Shown here piece after piece: positions 6,970-15,390 of a stretch of 19,317 bases of DNA. The translations under genes and the position numbers were made by a program. Position 1 is the first letter of the stretch; every line of letters starts with the position of its first letter. The stretch is from an uncultured Roseburia sp. (GTDB lineage: Bacteria; Bacillota; Clostridia; Lachnospirales; Lachnospiraceae). The notes under the pieces were generated by a model. The model had not been told where the DNA came from. It did not search any database and worked only from the letters and a program-made list of their open reading frames with translations. The stretch spans positions 1 to 19,317 of the forward strand of contig CAKQXQ010000040.1 of the NCBI GenBank assembly GCA_934292805.1, read 5' to 3'.

Positions 6970-9495
6970 TTATGCCAGTCTTAATATTGTATTTAAAACT
7001 CTCTTTGCTGATACCTGAAGCTCCGCTCTTGTGATCGGATATCTTGCTTCTTTATTCTCCAGTGCATTCATCATATCGTCAAAATCAGCCTGCATACCCG
7101 GCATTGTAAGATCATTACCTGCATGAACACATCCGGATGCTGTTCCTGCTGCGTGCTTGTCCACTCTTCCAGCTGCCTGTGACATCATGCCTCCAACTGC
7201 ATACCAGTCTGTCATAACAGTTCCTTCATATCCCCATTCATCACGGAGTACATAGGTCTGAATATCTTTGCTGTTGTTTGCATGCTCACCATTGATCAGA
7301 TTGTAGGAGCTCATGACTGTTTCCGGTGCTGAGCCCTCGATACAGATCTCGAAATTTCTGAGATAGATCTCACGGAGTGCACGTTCTGAAACAATACTGT
7401 TCGATGCCATACGATTGGACTCCTGGTTGTTTAACGCATAATGCTTGATCGTTGTGCCACAGCCTTTGTGTGACTGTACTCCCAATGTGATCGCTGCTGC
7501 AATCTTTCCGCTGACAACCGGATCTTCTGATAAATACTCAAAATCTCTTCCGCAAAGTGGAGATCTCTGGATATTCATAGCAGGTGCAAGCCATAAATGC
7601 ACACCAAACTGTTCCATTTCCTCTCCAACCATAGTTCCAAGCTCTTTGCACGCTTCTGTATTAAAACTTGAAGCAAGTGCGGTTCCGATCGGGATTGCAG
7701 TACAGTACATATAATTTACCTGTGCATCAAGTTCCTCCTGTGTTGGCTTCGGTGCCATAGATGCCATCATCTGAATCTGCTCCGGTTCCATGAATTCCAT
7801 CATGCCGGCAAGCGGATTGTCCATTCCTTTTGCTTTTCCATCTACTATTTTATATTCTGTGCATACACGGATCCCTGCCGGTCCGTCTGCCATGGAAATT
7901 GTCGGTACACCCAGATTTTCCAGTCTCTGACAGGTTTCTCCTGCTGCTCCTGCAACACTTTTTGAAGATGCTCCGATTATAGATCCCATTCCCGTATTGT
8001 CTTCATGATAACCGATGCTTAAATATGCAAGCTGTTCATTTGTCAGATTTCCAACAAATTCATCTAAAGATGCCTTACCGTTTTTCACATCCTCAAATGT
8101 ACATTCTTTTGTTTTTGGAATCTCAACAGGATCTTTTGAATAATTTACCTCAACTGTCTCGAATGCTTCTGCCTTCAGTTCATAGACCGGCACATCTGTG
8201 GTAACCGCTTCTTTTTCCGCTTCGATTTTAAATTCCGGAATTTCTGCACCCGGACAGATATGTCTGCATTTCTTTACTACTGCTGTTTCATCCAGCTTTA
8301 ATCCTGCACAGATTTTTGTATCGGCAGAAGAGTTTCCGACACGTACCCAGTAAGTACCAGCTTCCAGTACATAGCTTGCACTTGCCTCATCAAAAGATGA
8401 CATACCATTTGTCTTAAATGTAAGCGTCACTTCTTCGCTTTCACCAGGCTGTAATTCTTTTGTCTTTGCAAATGCTAAAAGATCCTGATATGGCTGGTCT
8501 AATTTTACGGATGGTTTGCTCACATAGACCTGTACAACTTCTTTTCCTGCATGTGCTCCTGTATTTTTTACCGGAACTTTTACAGTAACCTCTTTCTCAT
8601 CTGCTTTTACTGCTGCATTTCCGATCTCGAATTCTGTATAAGATATACCATATCCAAATGGGAAAGTAGGAATCACTTTTGCAGTATCAAAGTAACGGTA
8701 TCCTACATAGATTCCTTCGTGATAAACGGTATCATCCATATCTCCAAAGCCTTTTGTCGATGGATAGGTATCGATCGGTGCCCATGTCATTGCAAGCTTT
8801 CCGGACGGATTGCTTTTTCCTGTTAAAATATCTGCTAATACATCCCCCATCGGAGAACCAAGCTGTCCGAGCAATAAGATATTTTTCACATTTTTCACCG
8901 GTTCAAGATTCACCATGCCGCCAACATTTAATACAAGTACGAATTTCTCATATTTTTCACTGCAATATAAAATATCGCGGATCTCCGTCGCTGACAGATC
9001 GATATCTCCAGGTTCTATGGATCTGTCTGAGCCCTCTCCTGAATTTCTGGAAAGTACATACACTGCAAGATCACCTTCTGCTTTCATCTCCAGCTCATAT
9101 TCCGGCTGAGGCATTGCTTTTCCCATTCCATACATCACAGCATTGATCCCGAGCTCTGCTGCTTCCTTTTTCACTCTCTCTACAAATGCAACATGTGCAT
9201 CAGCCACTACTTTGTCATACGCATCCAGCCATTCTTTGGATGTGATCTCAAAGCCTGCATTTTCCATTCCTTCTTCAATTGTCACAAAATGACGTACATT
9301 GACATCACCGGATCCGGTACCGCCTTTGATCGTCTTTCTTGCTCCGCTTCCGTATAACGCAACCTTTCCGGGTGTTACCGGCAATGTTTTATCTTCTCTT
9401 TTCAGAAAAAGTGCACATTCTGGTGCCACTTTTCTTACCTGTGCAATGTGTTCTGTTTCAAATGGCTGTACAGCCGCATCTGTGATTCTTACCAT
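6970..9495 (-). CDS. GH3 beta-glucosidase with permuted domain order
   Basis: An 841-residue glycoside hydrolase family 3 enzyme without a signal peptide, so probably cytoplasmic and acting on short beta-glucosides. Domain order is inverted from most GH3 enzymes: the alpha/beta sandwich comes first (about 40-300), with the acid/base candidate Glu154 in RNSGEGSDR; then a fibronectin-III-like domain (about 318-400, ending in YVLEAGTYWVRVG); then the TIM barrel (about 480-835), with KHYALNNQE and the nucleophile candidate Asp763 in VMTDWYAV. This arrangement is known from rumen and gut clostridial beta-glucosidases. The ATG follows a strong AAGGAG site. It diverges from an AraC-type regulator that probably controls it. 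The gene ends in TAA TAA followed by an in-frame fragment. Sugar specificity cannot be read from sequence. Confidence 0.93.
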   Translation of the reverse strand: MVRITDAAVQPFETEHIAQVRKVAPECALFLKREDKTLPVTPGKVALYGSGARKTIKGGTGSGDVNVRHFVTIEEGMENAGFEITSKEWLDAYDKVVADAHVAFVERVKKEAAELGINAVMYGMGKAMPQPEYELEMKAEGDLAVYVLSRNSGEGSDRSIEPGDIDLSATEIRDILYCSEKYEKFVLVLNVGGMVNLEPVKNVKNILLLGQLGSPMGDVLADILTGKSNPSGKLAMTWAPIDTYPSTKGFGDMDDTVYHEGIYVGYRYFDTAKVIPTFPFGYGISYTEFEIGNAAVKADEKEVTVKVPVKNTGAHAGKEVVQVYVSKPSVKLDQPYQDLLAFAKTKELQPGESEEVTLTFKTNGMSSFDEASASYVLEAGTYWVRVGNSSADTKICAGLKLDETAVVKKCRHICPGAEIPEFKIEAEKEAVTTDVPVYELKAEAFETVEVNYSKDPVEIPKTKECTFEDVKNGKASLDEFVGNLTNEQLAYLSIGYHEDNTGMGSIIGASSKSVAGAAGETCQRLENLGVPTISMADGPAGIRVCTEYKIVDGKAKGMDNPLAGMMEFMEPEQIQMMASMAPKPTQEELDAQVNYMYCTAIPIGTALASSFNTEACKELGTMVGEEMEQFGVHLWLAPAMNIQRSPLCGRDFEYLSEDPVVSGKIAAAITLGVQSHKGCGTTIKHYALNNQESNRMASNSIVSERALREIYLRNFEICIEGSAPETVMSSYNLINGEHANNSKDIQTYVLRDEWGYEGTVMTDWYAVGGMMSQAAGRVDKHAAGTASGCVHAGNDLTMPGMQADFDDMMNALENKEARYPITRAELQVSAKRVLNTILRLA

Positions 9496-9579
9496 TTTTT
9501 CTTTTCTCCTTTTTAATTTCTGATACTGTAATTTTAATAAATTATTTTGTATTATGTTTTAGATAATTCGTGATTTCTT

Positions 9580-9608
9580 TTGTTTTTTCGTTTATTTTAT
9601 GATAAAAT
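9580..9608 (+). promoter_or_regulatory. Promoter candidate for the AraC-type gene
   Basis: TTGTTT (9580-9585), a 17-base spacer and TAAAAT (9603-9608) precede the gene by about 57 bases. The -10 lies inside an odd-length palindrome, ATTTTAT-G-ATAAAAT (9594-9608), a possible operator. The rest of the 9496-9665 gap is very AT-rich, and I could not choose a clear promoter for the divergent GH3 gene. Confidence 0.5.
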
Positions 9609-9665
9609 GTAACTATTCAGTACACTCACAGATACAAAAATTTCTATAAAATGGGAGAACGTTCT

Positions 9666-10907
9666 ATGACCGTTTCAAATTATACGGACGAAGAAAAAAA
9701 TCTGCATTTTTTATGTAAAACCTTGCATACTGTTACCGGAATCTCTATCTTCTTCCTTGATTCCGAATTCCATGCCATCTCCTGTCTGTCGAACTGGGAG
9801 AATCAGATGAAAAACTTCTTTTTTATGAATTGTCCTTATGATCTTGCTTCTATTGCAGACTCTGTAGATACCAGACCACTTTATTTTTCAGACTCCCTGC
9901 ATTTAAACTGGATGATGATTCCGATTCCTGTCAGACACTCTTTTCTGATCCTTGGTCCTGTTTTTGAAACAGATATTACACCTGCCTTTTTCCAGAAAGA
10001 AATGGAATTCCGAAAGATGTCAGTTTCCTCGCAGATGCACTTCCTTAAAATGATGAACGATATTCCTGTTATCCCATACCTTCAGTTTACCAAATACATT
10101 TCCATGATTTATTATGGCATTTATGGAGAAATCCTGCCTACAGAACAAATCCTTAGAGGTATTTCTTCAAAAGAAAATAACCTGGCAGCAATTACTAATA
10201 TTGTGTCAAAACCTGTTATGAATATTCCCGACTCCCATGGTTCCCGTATACTCGAAATGCTCATGTTAGAGAAGGTTCGCACCGGAAACCTTTCACTTTC
10301 CTCTCAATTTAAGGATACTTCATCAACGATAGTCGGCACTCTGTCAAATGGTGATCCTCTCCGTCAGGCAAAGAACTCTATCATTTCTCAAACAACGCTA
10401 GTAACAAGAGCTGCCGTCGAAGGTGGTATGGATGCAGAAACTGCCTACTCACTGAGCGACTTTTATATCCAGAAAATCGAGCTCTGCCAGCTGATTGACG
10501 ATGTTTATGCTCTTTCTACCGAGATGTATCGCACCTTTGTCGAGCAGGTTCACAAAATCCGGACACTCGGTTATCGTCCGATCGTCGTATATATGTGTTC
10601 CTACATTGACCAGCATATTTTTGAGCCGGTCTCTCTGGAAGAAATTGCAGATAAGCTTGGTTATGATGCCTATTATCTGACAACCTTATTTAAAAAGGAT
10701 ACCGGAATGACAATGAAAGCCTATATCCTGGAACAAAAAATCGAACAGGCAAAAATCTTTCTTTCCACAACAAGGATGGAGATGCAGGAGATCAGTGACT
10801 GTCTTTCTTTCAAATCTCCATCTTATTTTTGTACACAATTTAAAAAAATCACCGGAGAATCCCCTCTTTCCTATCGGAAAAATGTTCATACTCCGGTGAC
10901 ATACTGA
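9666..10907 (+). CDS. AraC-family transcriptional regulator
   Basis: About 413 residues. The C-terminal ~100 residues are an AraC/XylS DNA-binding domain with two helix-turn-helix units: FEPVSLEEIADKLGYDAYYL and, further on, ISDCLSFKSPSYFCTQFKKITGESPLSYRK. The long N-terminal part is not a cupin I recognise; it resembles the ligand-sensing regions of large AraC regulators in Firmicutes. The ATG at 9666 is preferred to the one at 9651 because GGGAGAA (9653-9659) then falls at ribosome-site distance; the longer form would begin upstream of that site. Divergence from the GH3 gene suggests it senses a beta-glucoside and activates that gene. Its last codons also encode the intrinsic terminator of the opposing nth operon, and its stop directly abuts the nth stop. 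Confidence 0.9.
   Translation: MTVSNYTDEEKNLHFLCKTLHTVTGISIFFLDSEFHAISCLSNWENQMKNFFFMNCPYDLASIADSVDTRPLYFSDSLHLNWMMIPIPVRHSFLILGPVFETDITPAFFQKEMEFRKMSVSSQMHFLKMMNDIPVIPYLQFTKYISMIYYGIYGEILPTEQILRGISSKENNLAAITNIVSKPVMNIPDSHGSRILEMLMLEKVRTGNLSLSSQFKDTSSTIVGTLSNGDPLRQAKNSIISQTTLVTRAAVEGGMDAETAYSLSDFYIQKIELCQLIDDVYALSTEMYRTFVEQVHKIRTLGYRPIVVYMCSYIDQHIFEPVSLEEIADKLGYDAYYLTTLFKKDTGMTMKAYILEQKIEQAKIFLSTTRMEMQEISDCLSFKSPSYFCTQFKKITGESPLSYRKNVHTPVTY
10842..10899 (-). terminator. Terminator of the nth operon inside the AraC-type gene
   Basis: Read on the minus strand, TCACCGGAG (10899-10891) pairs perfectly with CTCCGGTGA (10857-10849) across a 33-base loop and runs straight into seven Ts (10848-10842). 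It lies just past the nth stop and within the 3' coding sequence of the convergent regulator gene. There is no spacer between the two genes to hold a separate terminator. Confidence 0.75.
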
Positions 10908-11546
10908 TTACATTTTCTTTCCGGTTGCACAGATATCCTTCAGCACACACCTCTCACAATGAGGTGTCGTGCGTGCGGTACAGACATCCCTGCCGTGTTC
11001 AACCAGCCTGTGGCAGAAATCACTGCCTTCTTCCGGTGGAATGATCTTCCACAGTTCCATTTCCACTTTCTTTGGCTCTTTGATATCCTTCACAAGCCCC
11101 ATACGGTTCACAAGACGGATACAGTGTGTGTCAGTCACGATCGCAGGTTTGCCGAATACATCCCCCATGATCAGATTGGCACTCTTTCTTCCGACTCCCG
11201 GAAGCTTTAACAGTTCATCAAAGTCATCTGGTACCTTTCCACCATACTGCTCTTTTAGTATTTTCATGCAGGCACTGATGTCCCTTGCCTTACTCCTGCC
11301 AAGACCACATGGGCGGACGATCTCTTCAATATCCGATACATCTGCTGCTGCAAGTGCATCCACATCCGGATACTTTTCATATAACTTTTCCACAACCACA
11401 TTCACTCTTGCATCCGTACATTGTGCTGCCAGACGGACACTTACCAGAAGCTTCCATGCCTGATCGTATTCCAGGGTGCATCCTGCATCCGGGTATGCCT
11501 CTTTCAGACGCTTTATAATCTCTGCCGCCAACTGTTTTCTGGTCAT
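10908..11546 (-). CDS. nth: Endonuclease III (base-excision repair glycosylase/AP lyase)
   Basis: A 212-residue protein of normal length. Nth removes oxidised pyrimidines and cuts at the abasic site. The helix-hairpin-helix LPGVGRKSANLI (115-126) contains catalytic Lys121, and Asp139 lies in VTDTHCIRL, matching E. coli Lys120 and Asp138. The 4Fe-4S ligands are Cys189, Cys197, Cys200 and Cys206, spaced C-x7-C-x2-C-x5-C, one residue longer in the first gap than the common C-x6. The gene begins three bases after the stop of the upstream membrane protein gene, and its ribosome site (GAGGAA) lies in that gene's last codons, so translation is probably coupled. It is the last gene of the operon. Confidence 0.96.
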   Translation of the reverse strand: MTRKQLAAEIIKRLKEAYPDAGCTLEYDQAWKLLVSVRLAAQCTDARVNVVVEKLYEKYPDVDALAAADVSDIEEIVRPCGLGRSKARDISACMKILKEQYGGKVPDDFDELLKLPGVGRKSANLIMGDVFGKPAIVTDTHCIRLVNRMGLVKDIKEPKKVEMELWKIIPPEEGSDFCHRLVEHGRDVCTARTTPHCERCVLKDICATGKKM

Positions 11547-11549
11547 CTC

Positions 11550-12764
11550 TTATTCCTCTTTCTCTGTATTATCCAAAATCTGCTCATCCTCCGGCAGTTC
11601 ATTCTTTCTTTTTAGCTTTGAAAAAAATGTTTGCTTTTGTGTTTCTTTCTGCCCGGCTGCCTTCTGCTTATGTTTTTCTTCTTTCCTTTGGATCCGTAAA
11701 GCCTTTTTCTCTTCCTTCTGACGGATTTTCTGGCTCTTCTTTACCTGTCTTTTGGCAATTTTCTCCACTTCCGCAATCGAATCCTTCGCATCTTTTACAC
11801 GCTTTTTGTCCGCCTTATAAGGATCGTACAGGAAAAATGCTGCTGTTGCGATAATCAGTACAACTACAATTCCTATTGCAAAATACGGAAGGAATAATTC
11901 ATACTCCGGATATTCCAGTTCATAGCAGACAAATGCGGCCATCATAATTGGAAAAATAAGCAGATACAACACTTTACAGATTGCACTCAAAAATTTATTT
12001 CTCCATTTGTCCTGTGCCAGCAATGCTCCTTCTACTCCGGCACATGCGATCATGAAAAGGCAGACCTGCGAATCCGGTCCGTGCAATACGCCGCAGATTA
12101 CGATCATAACTACGGATAATAAAAACAAGGAAAATGCACATCCCTGATAATATGCATTTTTGTACTCACGGATTCCTTTTAACTTGTCCTCCGTGACACC
12201 ATTCATTTCATAAATCTGTGTATTCATTTTCTGCTGGAATTCCTGATTGAACTTCCGGCTCTCTGTAGTGCGGTTCAGATTCTCATTAATATCTTCATTT
12301 AAGCTGTCGATAACCTTCTGTTCCTCGAACATCTGCTCTAAGATAGCATCTTCCGCTTCTCTCTGTCTTCTGATCTGATCTCTGATCCATTCGGATTTTT
12401 TTATCCGCATGCTTTCATTCAAGTTCACGCTGGTTTCCGTATTCTGAACGATCTTCGTTTCTGTGCTGTTTTCTATTTTTGTATTTTCTGACTCTGCGGT
12501 GCTGTTTTCTTTTTCTGTATTTTCTGACTCTGCGGTACTGTTTTCTTTTTCCGTACGATCCTGTTCTGCGGTGCTGCCTTCTGCTTCCGTATGATCCTGC
12601 TCTGTGGTGCTGCCTTCTGCTTCCGTATGATCCTGTTCTGTGGTGCTGCTTTCCGCTTCCGTATTGTTCTGCTCTGCAGTACTGCTTTCCGCTTCCAAAT
12701 TATCAACGATTTCCGGCTCCTTTATGCCGGTCTCATTCTCTTTTATTCTTTCCTGTTCTTCCAT
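11550..12764 (-). CDS. Four-TM protein with N-terminal 12-residue repeats and charged coiled coils
   Basis: A 404-residue protein I cannot assign to a family. Residues 24-95 are six 12-residue repeats of the type EAESSTAEQNNT plus a partial seventh: acidic, Ser/Thr-rich, probably disordered. Residues 120-200 are charged and likely coiled coil. Four hydrophobic segments follow (about 208-227, 233-250, 262-281, 291-313), then a Lys/Glu/Gln-rich tail from 318 that also looks helical. There is no signal peptide, so both ends may be cytoplasmic. It lies 28 bases after the helicase-nuclease gene and three before nth, so it is co-transcribed with two DNA repair genes. The ribosome site is weak (AGAAAG), suggesting translational coupling. 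Function unknown. Confidence 0.85.
   Translation of the reverse strand: MEEQERIKENETGIKEPEIVDNLEAESSTAEQNNTEAESSTTEQDHTEAEGSTTEQDHTEAEGSTAEQDRTEKENSTAESENTEKENSTAESENTKIENSTETKIVQNTETSVNLNESMRIKKSEWIRDQIRRQREAEDAILEQMFEEQKVIDSLNEDINENLNRTTESRKFNQEFQQKMNTQIYEMNGVTEDKLKGIREYKNAYYQGCAFSLFLLSVVMIVICGVLHGPDSQVCLFMIACAGVEGALLAQDKWRNKFLSAICKVLYLLIFPIMMAAFVCYELEYPEYELFLPYFAIGIVVVLIIATAAFFLYDPYKADKKRVKDAKDSIAEVEKIAKRQVKKSQKIRQKEEKKALRIQRKEEKHKQKAAGQKETQKQTFFSKLKRKNELPEDEQILDNTEKEE
12480..12695 (-). repeat. 36-bp coding tandem repeats in the four-TM protein gene
   Basis: Six in-frame 36-bp units encode 12-residue repeats. The first four (E-A-E-x-S-T-x-E-Q) and last two (E-K-E-N-S-T-A-E-S) form subtypes, and the last two are identical in protein sequence, pointing to stepwise duplication. 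Being a multiple of three, copy number could change without breaking the frame. Confidence 0.9.
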
Positions 12765-12792
12765 ACGTTCACACTTTCTCTTTTGTTCCTGT

Positions 12793-15270
12793 TCACGGTA
12801 ACTCGTTTCCTGTCATCTCTTTGCTCTTCCAGAATTGCTCCAGATAGCTTTCGACACTGTCGATCGAACAACTCTTCCGGTTCTCCCATTCTTTCGGAAA
12901 TAACTTCCGGTAGTCGCTCTGCATAAAACGTTCATCCAGAAGCTCGATCACCCCGATGTCTTCCACTGTTCGGATCACGCGGCCTGCAGCCTGTAAAACC
13001 TTGTTCATTCCGGGATAGCGGTAAGCATAGTCAAAGCCTTCTCCTGATCTTTTGTCATAATAGTTCATAAGAATTTCCCGCTCATTACTGATCTGTGGAA
13101 TACCGGTTCCTACAATGATCGCACCAATCAGCTGTTCCTTTTTCAGATCGATCCCTTCACCGAAAATTCCTCCCATCACACAAAAAGCGATCAGTGTTTT
13201 CCCACGCTCCCTGCAAAACTCGCCGAGGAACTCCTCCCGTTCCGCTTCTTTCATGCCGCTTTGCTGTATGATGCATTCCATTTTGTCATCGTTCAACTCC
13301 CAAAACACTTCATAGACCTGCTGCATCATTTTATAAGAAGGGAAAAATACCATATAATTTCCCTGTTTTGCCTGTCCTGTCTTTAAAATATACCGGGCGA
13401 TTTTTTCAAACTCGCCTGGCGTCCTTCTTGTATACCTGCTGCTCACATCATTACCTAATAGTAAAAGGCTTTGTTCCTCTTCAAATGCCGTTTCCGCATA
13501 AACAGCATAATTATCCTTTTTCGTTGACAAAAGGCTTTTATAATAATTGATCGGCAGAAAAGTAGCAGAAAAGAAAACTGCTGCATTTCCCCTGTCGATG
13601 CACTCCTGCAGATTGGCTGACGGATCCACACAATAAAGCTTCATCTTAAACCTGCCGTCCTCTGCCAGTTCTGTGTAGATCACATAATGCTCATCCACAC
13701 GCTCATAAATATTTATAAAATTTCGAATTGAAAAATAAAAATCACTGACTTCCTTTCGTTCCGGGAAATCCGCACTCCGCTGCAAAAACTCATCCAGATC
13801 AGATGCAAGCCTCATCAGATAAAAAATCAGATTGCCCACATCCTCATAAATACAGTATTTTTCGCACTCTCTTTTATAATCCAATAGTATTTTATTGCAT
13901 TTCTTAAAGTCATCTTCCATCCTTGTCGTAAAACGACGAACGATCTTCTTCACCGCAAGAAAGTCTTCTTTGTAAATCTCTGCACTGTACATTTCCCTGC
14001 TGCGTTCTACCAGGTTATGTGCCTCATCCACAAGGAAAAGATAATCTCCCCTGGTTCCTTCTGCGAAAAACCGTTTCAGATAAACATTCGGGTCAAATAC
14101 ATAATTATAATCACAGATAATATTATCCGCCCAGGATGCCACATCCAGACTCATCTCAAACGGACACACCTGATATTCCCTTGCCTGCTCAAGCAATACT
14201 TCTCTTGTAAAAATATCTTCTTTTTGCAACAGGCCAAATACCGCGTCATTCACTCTGTCAAAGTGTCCCTTGGCATATGGGCAATGATCCGGATTGCATT
14301 CCATCTCATCACACAGGCACATCTTTTCTTTTGCAGTGATCTGGATGACTTTCGCCTGGTATCCGTCTTTTCTGAGTACCTCAAAAGCTTCCCTTGCGAC
14401 AGTCCCGGTGATCGTCTTCGCAGTCAGATAGAAAATCCGGTCTCCAAGATTCTCACCAACTGCTTTCACTGCCGGAAATACGGTCGAGATTGTCTTGCCA
14501 ACACCGGTAGGAGCCTGAATAAACAGGTTCTTTTTCCGTTGTATCGTACGATATACTCCTGTCACAAGATCTCTCTGCCCTCTTCGGTATGGAAACGGGA
14601 ATTCCAGCTTCTTTATCGACTGCTGTCTCAATCTCTTCCATGCATACTGAAAATCCGCCCATTTCTTATATGCTTCGATCAGTCCTTCAAACCATTCCTG
14701 CAGACTCTCAAATGAAAAATCCTCATGAAAATACTTTACTTCTTCTGTATCGAGGTTCACATATGTCATCTGTATCCGGATCTGTGCTATGTCATGCTGC
14801 AGTGCAAATATATAGGCATAACACATTGCCTGTGCCTTATGCACTCTCACAGGTTCCGTAAGATGCTCCAGCTTCATATAGACACCTTTGATCTCATCGA
14901 TCATGACATCCATATCCGGTTCTATCTCCATTGTGTGAAAATTATCCGAAAAATTAACCTCTCTCCCTGATCTGGAAGAAATCTGTATACCATCTGCACG
15001 TCCTTCCAGAAAGATATCATAATTCTCTTCCGTGATCACAAGACGAAGCGGCACCTCTGCATGATAATCACTCCCCTGACGCTTCTGGATCTTCCGATGC
15101 ATTCTGCTTCCTTCCAGCATTGCTTCCGGCGAAACAGACTGCCTGTGGCGGTTATCAATGTCACCTTCCCGCAGTAAAAATTCAACCAGATTCCTCACCG
15201 AAATCCGGATCCTGCTTCTCTCCTGTTCAGTTGTCTTTTCCTTCTTATCCTCTGATCTTTCTTTACCCAT
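12793..15270 (-). CDS. XPD/DinG-like Fe-S DNA helicase with N-terminal RecB-type nuclease domain
   Basis: About 825 residues. The N-terminal ~200 look like a PD-(D/E)XK nuclease: EGRADGI (89-95), the D-E-I-K core (125-128) and Q-x-x-x-Y (147-151), a RecB/Cas4-like set. The helicase follows: Walker A APTGVGKT (253-260), clustered cysteines 318/320/325/330 plus 369 as likely 4Fe-4S ligands, the DEAH box (415-418), and motif VI QAAGRVIRT (760-768). This is an SF2 helicase of the XPD/DinG group, expected to unwind 5'-to-3' on single-stranded DNA. The ATG at 15270 is chosen over one at 15315 because the longer form would be encoded by the terminator stem of the upstream gene. No Shine-Dalgarno precedes it, but a TATAAT does. 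First gene of the operon with the four-TM protein and nth. Confidence 0.9.
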   Translation of the reverse strand: MGKERSEDKKEKTTEQERSRIRISVRNLVEFLLREGDIDNRHRQSVSPEAMLEGSRMHRKIQKRQGSDYHAEVPLRLVITEENYDIFLEGRADGIQISSRSGREVNFSDNFHTMEIEPDMDVMIDEIKGVYMKLEHLTEPVRVHKAQAMCYAYIFALQHDIAQIRIQMTYVNLDTEEVKYFHEDFSFESLQEWFEGLIEAYKKWADFQYAWKRLRQQSIKKLEFPFPYRRGQRDLVTGVYRTIQRKKNLFIQAPTGVGKTISTVFPAVKAVGENLGDRIFYLTAKTITGTVAREAFEVLRKDGYQAKVIQITAKEKMCLCDEMECNPDHCPYAKGHFDRVNDAVFGLLQKEDIFTREVLLEQAREYQVCPFEMSLDVASWADNIICDYNYVFDPNVYLKRFFAEGTRGDYLFLVDEAHNLVERSREMYSAEIYKEDFLAVKKIVRRFTTRMEDDFKKCNKILLDYKRECEKYCIYEDVGNLIFYLMRLASDLDEFLQRSADFPERKEVSDFYFSIRNFINIYERVDEHYVIYTELAEDGRFKMKLYCVDPSANLQECIDRGNAAVFFSATFLPINYYKSLLSTKKDNYAVYAETAFEEEQSLLLLGNDVSSRYTRRTPGEFEKIARYILKTGQAKQGNYMVFFPSYKMMQQVYEVFWELNDDKMECIIQQSGMKEAEREEFLGEFCRERGKTLIAFCVMGGIFGEGIDLKKEQLIGAIIVGTGIPQISNEREILMNYYDKRSGEGFDYAYRYPGMNKVLQAAGRVIRTVEDIGVIELLDERFMQSDYRKLFPKEWENRKSCSIDSVESYLEQFWKSKEMTGNELP

Positions 15271-15276
15271 ACCGAC

Positions 15277-15282
15277 ATTATA
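15277..15282 (-). promoter_or_regulatory. TATAAT six bases before the helicase ATG
   Basis: On the minus strand a perfect -10 hexamer is followed by six bases and then ATG (15270). RNA would start at or next to the start codon. No good -35 is seen (the region at -35 is a T run). Confidence 0.45.
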
Positions 15283-15298
15283 TCCCATCAGGTCAAAG

Positions 15299-15368
15299 AA
15301 AAAAAGACCATTCACATTGCAATTGGCAAATCTGTATTAAGATCTCCCTGCAATCCGAATGGTCTTTT
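15299..15368 (-). terminator. Intrinsic terminator of the HPr-like gene
   Basis: AAAAGACCATTC (15302-15313) pairs perfectly with GAATGGTCTTTT (15357-15368). After a 2x2 internal loop, ATTGCA (15316-15321) pairs with TGCAAT (15349-15354). On the minus strand a run of seven Ts follows. It insulates the HPr-like gene from the helicase operon. Confidence 0.85.
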
Positions 15369-15390
15369 CCTTTTTATCCTATGTTATTTG

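Noticed and set aside
10959..11463. Plus-strand ORFs opposite nth
   Set aside because: They are antisense shadows of a well-conserved gene with a complete catalytic motif set.
14017..14715. 232-codon plus-strand ORF opposite the helicase
   Set aside because: Antisense to the Walker A and DEAH-bearing helicase frame; its composition shows no domain.
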